The position numbers and the translations under genes are program-made. From an uncultured Verrucomicrobiota bacterium (GTDB taxonomy: Bacteria; Verrucomicrobiota; Kiritimatiellia; RFP12; UBA3636), in assembly GCA_946612175.1 (NCBI GenBank), contig CAMOEO010000073.1:1-10840 (forward strand): a DNA stretch of 10,840 nt. The letters run 5' to 3'. Under the pieces are notes generated by a model. That model had not been told where the DNA came from. It saw nothing but the letters and a program-made list of their open reading frames with translations, and did no database searches. Shown in pieces: positions 6,790 to 10,840 of the stretch. The stretch's first letter is position 1, and each line of letters opens with the position of its first letter.

Positions 6790-6903
6790 GGGTCGTCGAC
6801 GTCGTCGATGTAGTCGATTTTGTCGAGGGCCGTTCCCCGGGGGAAGCTCCCCCGCGCCGCGGCCGGTCGACGACATCGACGATGCCGACGACATCGACGA
6901 CCC
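6790..6903. repeat. Imperfect inverted repeat of about 114 bp built of GTCGTCGAT-like units
   Basis: The left arm (6790-6831) and the reverse complement of the right arm (6861-6903) match at roughly three quarters of positions. Both are made of GTCGTCGAT/GTCGTCGAC steps. The centre holds a second stem, GGGGGA (6839-6844) and TCCCCC (6848-6853). It lies just upstream of the MFS promoter and downstream of the SUMF-domain gene. It looks like a nonautonomous palindromic element or a long hairpin RNA. Open frames crossing it are compositional shadows. Confidence 0.6.
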
Positions 6904-6934
6904 GCGCACGAAAGCCCGAAAGCCGGGTGTGCGC
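6904..6934. repeat. Small bulged hairpin
   Basis: GCGCAC (6904-6909) pairs with GTGCGC (6929-6934), and inside it CCCG (6915-6918) pairs with CGGG (6924-6927). It abuts the end of the larger inverted repeat and may be part of the same element. No T-run follows on either strand. Confidence 0.4.
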
Positions 6935-6956
6935 AGAGCGAAGCGGAGGGACAACA

Positions 6957-7001
6957 TCCGACCGGTCCCGCGGCGCGGACCGCGCCGCGGGACCGGTCGG
7001 A
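6957..7001. repeat. Perfect 21-bp inverted repeat just after the SUMF-domain gene
   Basis: Arms 6957-6977 and 6981-7001 are exact reverse complements around the loop GAC. The core of each arm holds ACCGGTCCCGCGGCGCG or its complement. It begins 11 bp past the stop of the double-SUMF gene on the minus strand. It could end transcription, but no U-run follows and a three-base loop is short. DGR target genes carry a GC-rich hairpin downstream of their variable region that promotes homing, and this is a candidate. Confidence 0.85.
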
Positions 7002-7012
7002 CTTGCGAGCCC

Positions 7013-8491
7013 CTAGTCAGCCCTGCCGGAGGCGCAAAGGCGGAAGCCGAGGTCGACGCTCCGGTAGCCCGGTGAGCGCCTGTTCCGGTTGGAGGACTCG
7101 CAGCCCCCGGCCAGGAAGTCCCAGCCGCCGCCGCGGTCAACGCGGCGCTCGCCATCCGCAGTGGCCGTCAACTCCCGCACGTTGCCGTGCATGTCGTAGA
7201 GACCGAACGCGTTCGGCTTCTTCCGCCCGACGGGATGCGTCGTACCATCCGAGTTGTCATAGAACCACGCGACCTCGTCGAGCGTCTCCTCCTCGATTTC
7301 CGTCCCGTCCGCGAGCTTGCAGTAGTCGCCTTCCGCGCCCGCGCGGCAGGCGTATTCCCATTCGTCCTCCTCCGGCAGGCGGAAGACCAGTCCGGACGCC
7401 TTCGCGGCGGGCTGCGCGTTAAGTTTCTCCAGAAACTCCTGGCAGTCGTCCCACGAGACATTCTCCACGGGATTGTCCGCGCCCTCGAATTCGGAGGGAT
7501 TTTCGCCCATCACGGCTTTCCACTGCGCCTGCGTGACCGGGAACTTGCCCATCCGGTAGTCCTTCCCGGGAATCGGGACCATCGACGCGATGATTCCCTC
7601 GACTGCGGGATCGACGGTGCGGGCCTTCGCGGGCGAGGCGCAGAGGCGGAAGCCGAGGTTGTGGATCCGGCTGGAGGGCGAGTACCAGTTCCGGCAGGAG
7701 GACTCGCAGCCCTTGGCCGAGCTGCTCCAGCCGCCGCCGCGATAGACGCGGCGGGCGTGGAGGCCGCCATCCGCAGTGGCCGTCCACTCCTTCACGTTGC
7801 CGTGCATGTCGTAGAGCCCGAACGCGTTCGGCTTCTTCTGTCCGACGGGATGCGTCGATCCCATGAACACGGCTTCGTCGAACCACGCGACCTCGCCGAG
7901 CGTATCCTCGGAGATTTCCGTCCCGTCGGCGATTCTGCAGTACTTACCCGTCGAACTCGCGCGGCAGGCGTATTCCCATTCGTCCTCCTCCGGCAGGCGG
8001 AAGACCAGGCCGGACGCCTTCGCGGCGGGCTGCGCGTTGAGCTTCTTCAGAAACTTCTGGCAGTCGTTCCACGAGACGTTCTCCACGGGATTCTCCGCGT
8101 CCGGGAATTCGGAGGGGTTCTCGCCCATCACGGCTTCCCACTGCGCCTGCGTGACTTGGAACTTGCCCATCCAGTAGTCCTTCCCGGGAATCCGGACCAT
8201 CGCGAGCTCAACGCCGCGGGGAAGGGCGATCATCGTTGTTTCCGCCGCGGGCGCGACTGCGGGCGCCTTCGTTGCGGCCTTCTTTGCGGGGGACTTTTCC
8301 GCCTTCTTGGCTGATGGCTTCTTTGCAGGGGCCTTTTCCGCCTTCTTGGCCGAGGGCTTCTTTGCGGGGGCCTTTTTCGCCTTTTTTGGGGCGGGCTTCT
8401 TCTCGGCGGCCTCCATCTCCTCCAGGGACGACAGGTACTCGTCGAAAGAGAGGAGCTTGGGTGCGGAGTCTGTTTTCTTCTTGGCGTTCAT
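7013..8491 (-). CDS. Double SUMF1/FGE-domain (C-type-lectin fold) protein with Lys-Ala-Pro linker; candidate DGR target
   Basis: 492 residues from ATG 8491, which has AAGGA 6 nt upstream; the frame is open further up but has no better start. Residues 1-30 form a short acidic helix. About 31-83 is a histone-H1-like Lys/Ala/Pro linker with repeats of AEKAPAKKPSAKK. Two SUMF1/FGE domains follow at about 96-286 and 301-488. Each has GKDYxMGKF, VTQAQW, NPVENVSW, FRLPEEDEWEYACRA, NAFGLYDMHGNV, RGGGW and LGFRLCAS. They are near-identical outside about 30 residues at each end. The cysteine pair of true formylglycine-generating enzymes is not kept (C262/C266 at different spacing in the first; only C464 in the second), so a ligand-binding role is likelier than sulfatase activation. 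No signal peptide is seen. It lies 83 bp after the UDG-like gene, probably in one transcript. Confidence 0.9.
   Translation of the reverse strand: MNAKKKTDSAPKLLSFDEYLSSLEEMEAAEKKPAPKKAKKAPAKKPSAKKAEKAPAKKPSAKKAEKSPAKKAATKAPAVAPAAETTMIALPRGVELAMVRIPGKDYWMGKFQVTQAQWEAVMGENPSEFPDAENPVENVSWNDCQKFLKKLNAQPAAKASGLVFRLPEEDEWEYACRASSTGKYCRIADGTEISEDTLGEVAWFDEAVFMGSTHPVGQKKPNAFGLYDMHGNVKEWTATADGGLHARRVYRGGGWSSSAKGCESSCRNWYSPSSRIHNLGFRLCASPAKARTVDPAVEGIIASMVPIPGKDYRMGKFPVTQAQWKAVMGENPSEFEGADNPVENVSWDDCQEFLEKLNAQPAAKASGLVFRLPEEDEWEYACRAGAEGDYCKLADGTEIEEETLDEVAWFYDNSDGTTHPVGRKKPNAFGLYDMHGNVRELTATADGERRVDRGGGWDFLAGGCESSNRNRRSPGYRSVDLGFRLCASGRAD
7028..7141 (-). other. Candidate variable region 2 (second SUMF domain)
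   Basis: Codes for residues 451-488. Compared with the equivalent part of the first domain, 13 codons change their amino acid: residues 452, 458-460, 462, 468, 471, 472, 475, 476 and 478-480. These read D, DFL, G, N, RR, GY and SVD. The codons between (RGGGW, GCESS, RN, SP, LGFRL) are kept. GGG and AGG, poor codons in such GC-rich genes, occur at 462 and 471, as adenine changes of an AAG codon would give. Confidence 0.65.
7634..7747 (-). other. Candidate variable region 1 (first SUMF domain)
   Basis: Codes for residues 249-286. The changed residues are 250, 256-258, 260, 266, 269, 270, 273, 274 and 276-278, reading Y, SSS, K, C, WY, SS and IHN. Nine of the codons end in C and three in G, the same base as in the second domain; only 250 (TAT against GAC) differs. 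All could come from AAC or AAG template codons by change of adenines. Confidence 0.65.
8252..8401 (-). repeat. Coding repeats of the Lys-Ala-Pro linker
   Basis: The DNA for residues 31-80 holds about two and a half copies of a 39-bp unit (AEKAPAKKPSAKK), flanked by shorter degenerate KKAPAKK pieces. Such arrays change length by slippage. The peptide resembles histone H1 tails and bacterial H1-like proteins, so it may bind DNA, RNA or another polyanion, or may be only a spacer. Confidence 0.75.
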
Positions 8492-8497
8492 GTGCTG

Positions 8498-8504
8498 TCC
8501 TTTT
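8498..8504 (-). promoter_or_regulatory. Ribosome binding site deciding the start of the SUMF-domain protein
   Basis: On the minus strand AAAAGGA ends six bases before ATG 8491. It is one of only two clear Shine-Dalgarno sequences in the window and fixes this start over an upstream ATG at 8578. Confidence 0.75.
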
Positions 8505-8574
8505 CTTTTTTGTTGCGCTGCGTTCGCGTGTTCCGTCTTGGATGGATTCCGGATTTCATTCAAGAGGCCGGAAT

Positions 8575-9306
8575 TCACCGTCGCCCCGGTTTCGGAGACT
8601 CAAGGGCATCCTTCCAGTCAGCGGGCGAGAAACCGTGCGCGCCTCCGGGATTCGGAATGCCGACAAAATCAATGCGGTTCGAATTCGGTGGCTGAAGCCA
8701 TCCCCTCCGAAGCCAGCAGCTACCGATTTTACGGTCGTTGACGACATGCGCTTGGGCGTTTTCGGGAAGGAACTTTTTGTTGCACGTGGTTGCGACATCC
8801 GAACCGACGAACAACAGCTTTCCCGGCTTCAAGACCGCAATCGCCGCGAGGACGGCCGTCCATCCCGGCCCCCACATTTCTTTCTTCGGCCGCGCCCGAC
8901 CCGTATCTCCCCATTTCCCTACCAAGGCGCACTGGATCAGATCCATGTAGGCGATCGAGTTCCAGACGGCGTGTGATCTTTCTTCTGGATCGGGCAATTC
9001 GGTCAGAACGCCGGAGATTCCGTCGAAGGTTCTGTTTGTCTTTGTTCTGTCAATGCAAAAGCATCGGACGACCTTGTTCGTGAACTCCCAGTCTTTGTTG
9101 ACCGTGTCGACGGCCGTTCCCGGCGTGACGCCCTCCGGATAGTCGACGATGCCATTGGTCTCGTCGGCGTAGTTCGATTCGCCGATGACGAGGAGTCCGC
9201 CCTCCGCCGGATACTTTTCGCCGACCCAGGGTCGCCAAGTCAGGGCTCCGCGAAGCTTTTCAAGTTCCGAACGGAGATCGTTCGGCTTGTTCTCATCGTT
9301 CTTCAT
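8575..9306 (-). CDS. Uracil-DNA-glycosylase-superfamily-like protein of unknown function
   Basis: 243 residues from ATG 9306, with AGGAAA 8 nt upstream. The order of motifs suggests the UDG fold: LLVIGESNY (38-46) at the first strand, VWNSIAYMDLIQ (114-125), RPKKEMWGPGW (139-149), LKPGKLLFVGSD (159-170) after a helix, and FVGIPNPGGAHGFSPADW (214-231) where UDG enzymes have HPS-type residues. The His of that motif is Asn here, and motif one lacks the usual catalytic Asp/water-activating pattern, so glycosylase action is doubtful. Similar GES(H/N)Y proteins are mostly annotated as hypothetical. Its codons are visibly less GC-rich than those of the genes at both ends of the window, a sign of recent arrival. 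It is probably co-transcribed with the double-SUMF gene 83 bp downstream. The fold assignment is from motifs only. Confidence 0.8.
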   Translation of the reverse strand: MKNDENKPNDLRSELEKLRGALTWRPWVGEKYPAEGGLLVIGESNYADETNGIVDYPEGVTPGTAVDTVNKDWEFTNKVVRCFCIDRTKTNRTFDGISGVLTELPDPEERSHAVWNSIAYMDLIQCALVGKWGDTGRARPKKEMWGPGWTAVLAAIAVLKPGKLLFVGSDVATTCNKKFLPENAQAHVVNDRKIGSCWLRRGWLQPPNSNRIDFVGIPNPGGAHGFSPADWKDALESPKPGRR

Positions 9307-9404
9307 GGTGTTGGTTTCCTATGTGTTGGTTGCGGTTGGGCAACGGAAAAAGCGCGCCATCGGTCGCACTGCGGAGAGCGTTCCTACGTTTTCCCGAAAC
9401 GGAG

Positions 9405-9440
9405 GCGGCGCGCGATTCTGAAAACATACTCGCGCGCCGC
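9405..9440. repeat. Perfect 11-bp inverted repeat
   Basis: GCGGCGCGCGA (9405-9415) and TCGCGCGCCGC (9430-9440) enclose a 14-base AT-richer loop. It lies between the kinase gene and the UDG-like gene. It may be a terminator of the kinase transcript, though no clear U-run follows on the minus strand, or one of the REP-like elements nearby. Confidence 0.65.
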
Positions 9441-9454
9441 GGGGGCGTCTTACG

Positions 9455-9522
9455 CGCGGAGTCCGCGAAGCCCTGCTCCGGGGCGGCGAAGCCACCTCAA
9501 ACAACATTTCGCGGACTCCGCG
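9455..9522. repeat. 15-bp inverted repeat, REP-like
   Basis: CGCGGAGTCCGCGAA (9455-9469) and TTCGCGGACTCCGCG (9508-9522) are exact reverse complements 38 bases apart. Each arm is itself nearly palindromic (CGCGGAGTCCGCG). A third copy with one change is at 9581-9595. Confidence 0.75.
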
Positions 9523-9548
9523 TGAGAATTGAACCGGCGGCCGGCTCT

Positions 9549-9595
9549 GCGTTCTCCGCGCTCTCTGCGCGAGATCAAGCTTCGCGGACTTCGCG
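9549..9595. repeat. Degenerate CTCTGCG/CTCCGCG and TTCGCGGACTTCGCG copies
   Basis: GCGTTCTCCGCG and CTCTCTGCGCGAGA are followed by TTCGCGGACTTCGCG (9581-9595), which matches the right arm of the neighbouring inverted repeat at 14 of 15 bases. Similar short steps are scattered between genes in many environmental bacteria. Confidence 0.5.
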
Positions 9596-9633
9596 CGAAA
9601 CCAACACGACGAGGCCGGGCGGTCCGGGCCGGC

Positions 9634-10840
9634 TCAGCGGCTCTGCACGGGACTCTGCGTGGGCTCGGCGCGGAGGAGGACGCCGTTGAAGTGGCCGGGG
9701 ATCGTGTAGGCGTCCGAGCGGAAGCGGTAGACGACGTCGTGGGTGCCGGAGTGGTACTCGAGATTCTCGCGTCCGAGACAGTGCCAGCCGTCGGATGGCT
9801 TGCCGTCCGAGGCGTCGCGTTCGCACGTCATGCCGTGGTAGATTTCCTCGAAGACGCCGCCGCGGCCGCCGTGGTCGTCCGCGCCGGCGAAGCTCTTCTT
9901 GTATCGGAGGCGGAGCTTGACGTCGCAGTCGGCGCGCATCCGGATCCACGATTCGCCGAAGCCTCCGGAGAGATCGCAGTAGATCACGCCCGGCTCGGTG
10001 GGATGCCGGCGCCAGGGATGGAGCGTGGAGACGGACCAGAGGACGTTCGTCGGCCCGTCCGGCAGCAGGATCGGGCCGAGTTCCGGGGCGGGGACTTCGC
10101 GCTCCTCCGCGGCGCGGAGGCGCTCGTCGGACGCGAGCCCGCGTTCCCGCAGCAGCTCCGTGCGAAGGTCCGGCTCGAGGCCGTGGCCGAAGCGGACGGC
10201 GCGGTCCTCCGGCTTCGGCGCAAAGGGGTCCGGCTCGTCGTAGGGATCCGCCCAGTCGCGGGCGTGAAGCGAGAGGATTTCGGGCAACATGAGATACCCG
10301 CCCGCCTCGAGCCGGACGCGCGGGCTGTGGGCCGGGTCGGGGTCCTCGGTGCGGTTCACGAGGGTCGCGTTCCGCAGGATCACGAGGTCGTTCGTGTTCC
10401 CTTCGAGGATGCCGTCGAGCCGGCCGGGGCCCTCGATTTCGACGATGGCGCCGCACCCGAGGCGGAACGGCTCCGCGAGCGAAACGGTCCGACCGTCGAG
10501 CGAGAGGGAGACGTGCGGGTGGTCGCCGAGCGCGCCGAAGGTCGCGACCTCGCGCAGGGCGGGCGGGGCGGCGGCTTCGAGCGCGGCGGCGGAGGAGGGC
10601 GGGGGCGGAGGGGACGATGGGGACGGCGGGGACGATGGGGAGCAGAGCCGGAATGCGAGTGCGGCGAGGGCCGCGGCCGCGAGCGCGAAGACCGGCGTTC
10701 GGCGGCGGCGCAGGGCGCGGGCGAAGGCGGCGGCGTCCGGCTGGCGGTCGGCCGGGAGCGGCGAGGTGGCGCGGCGGAGGACGGGGCTCCAGAGGCGGGG
10801 CGGGCGGCCGCCGAAGCAGCGCAGCGCGAGCATGCCGAGC
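9634..10840 (-). CDS. Partial membrane-anchored Ser/Thr protein kinase (C-terminal part)
   Basis: The frame is open to the right edge, so the first visible ATG (10833) is inside the gene. The first visible residues are the end of a PknB-type kinase domain: LGMLALRCFGGRPP (subdomain IX-like), then VLRRATSPLPADRQPDAAAFARAL, the usual last helix with its conserved Arg. The ATP-binding and catalytic loops lie outside the window. Numbering from that ATG, RRRR (42-45) precedes one membrane helix (46-63), and a Ser/Pro-rich spacer (about 64-82) follows. The remaining 310 or so residues should be outside the cytosol, mostly beta-like, with no family I recognise (conspicuous blocks: FGALGDHPHVSLSLDGRTVSL, VIYCDLSGGFGESWIRMRADCDVKLRLRY, reading in shortened form GLGDxP and SGGFGESW). 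This layout suits a receptor kinase that senses an outside ligand. Confidence 0.85.
   Translation of the reverse strand, partial: LGMLALRCFGGRPPRLWSPVLRRATSPLPADRQPDAAAFARALRRRRTPVFALAAAALAALAFRLCSPSSPPSPSSPPPPPSSAAALEAAAPPALREVATFGALGDHPHVSLSLDGRTVSLAEPFRLGCGAIVEIEGPGRLDGILEGNTNDLVILRNATLVNRTEDPDPAHSPRVRLEAGGYLMLPEILSLHARDWADPYDEPDPFAPKPEDRAVRFGHGLEPDLRTELLRERGLASDERLRAAEEREVPAPELGPILLPDGPTNVLWSVSTLHPWRRHPTEPGVIYCDLSGGFGESWIRMRADCDVKLRLRYKKSFAGADDHGGRGGVFEEIYHGMTCERDASDGKPSDGWHCLGRENLEYHSGTHDVVYRFRSDAYTIPGHFNGVLLRAEPTQSPVQSR

Larger units (their letters stand above)
9307..9633. other. Gene-free, repeat-rich intergenic region
   Basis: No believable gene is seen in these 327 bases. They hold two inverted repeats and further CGCGGACTCCGCG-like copies, listed separately, and the ribosome binding site of the UDG-like gene. 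No convincing promoter or terminator could be picked out. Confidence 0.6.

Noticed and set aside
6957..7001. A standard intrinsic terminator
   Set aside because: There is no U-run on either side and the loop is only three bases. It may still affect transcript ends.
6740..7012. Open frames on both strands through the repeat block
   Set aside because: The translations are simple repeats of the GTC steps and palindromes, with no initiation signals.
7013..8491. Annotation as an active formylglycine-generating enzyme
   Set aside because: The catalytic cysteine pair is not conserved in either domain and no sulfatase gene is nearby, so SUMF1 fold is named but the enzyme activity is not.
9405..9595. 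A CRISPR array
   Set aside because: The repeats are palindromic, unevenly spaced and vary in sequence, and no cas gene is present.
10585..10650. A G-rich tandem repeat in the kinase gene as a separate element
   Set aside because: It simply codes for the Ser/Pro spacer after the membrane helix; low-complexity DNA is expected there.
7013..10840. A DGR reverse transcriptase or template repeat within the window
   Set aside because: No frame here has reverse transcriptase motifs, and no gene-free stretch (8492-8574, 9307-9633, 6740-7012) contains an AAC-rich near-copy of the variable block.

Overview
This is a GC-rich bacterial window (third codon positions almost all G or C) with no RNA genes and no complete mobile element. 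Four traits suggest the PVC group (Verrucomicrobiota, Kiritimatiellota or Lentisphaerota): a membrane-anchored Ser/Thr kinase, a double SUMF1/FGE-type lectin-fold protein, a stand-alone IMP cyclohydrolase, and many intergenic palindromes. That placement is inference. No marker gene here fixes it.

Left part (1-1776, + strand): the tail of a possible REP-associated (RAYT-like) transposase, a small four-cysteine protein of unknown function, and hslO, the redox-regulated chaperone Hsp33. Convergent with hslO is a minus-strand pair: a six-helix membrane protein (3948-4643) followed by a cytoplasmic (alpha/alpha)-barrel glycosidase-like protein (1868-3919).

Middle part (4644-7012): a divergent promoter region with two good sigma70-type promoters and three tandem 8-mers between them. 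Rightward lies a stand-alone IMP cyclohydrolase that lacks the AICAR transformylase half of PurH. Its stop codon interlocks with that of a convergent MFS permease, which appears to be transcribed leaderless. The permease promoter sits beside a 273-bp block of inverted repeats, including a perfect 21-bp palindrome.

Right part (7013-10840, minus strand): a partial PknB-like kinase with one membrane helix and an outer sensor region, then a 327-bp repeat-rich gap, a uracil-DNA-glycosylase-like protein, and a 492-residue protein. The last has a lysine/alanine/proline-rich linker and two nearly identical SUMF1/FGE (C-type-lectin fold) domains.

The main discovery is in that last gene. The two domains are almost the same except for 13 codons near each C-terminus. 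In 12 of the 13, only the first two bases differ and the third is kept. The sites match the variable sites of diversity-generating retroelement (DGR) targets, and the perfect palindrome lies 11 bp beyond the stop codon, where DGR targets carry a homing hairpin. No reverse transcriptase or template repeat is in the window, so a DGR acting from elsewhere is a hypothesis. It can be tested by searching the rest of the genome.
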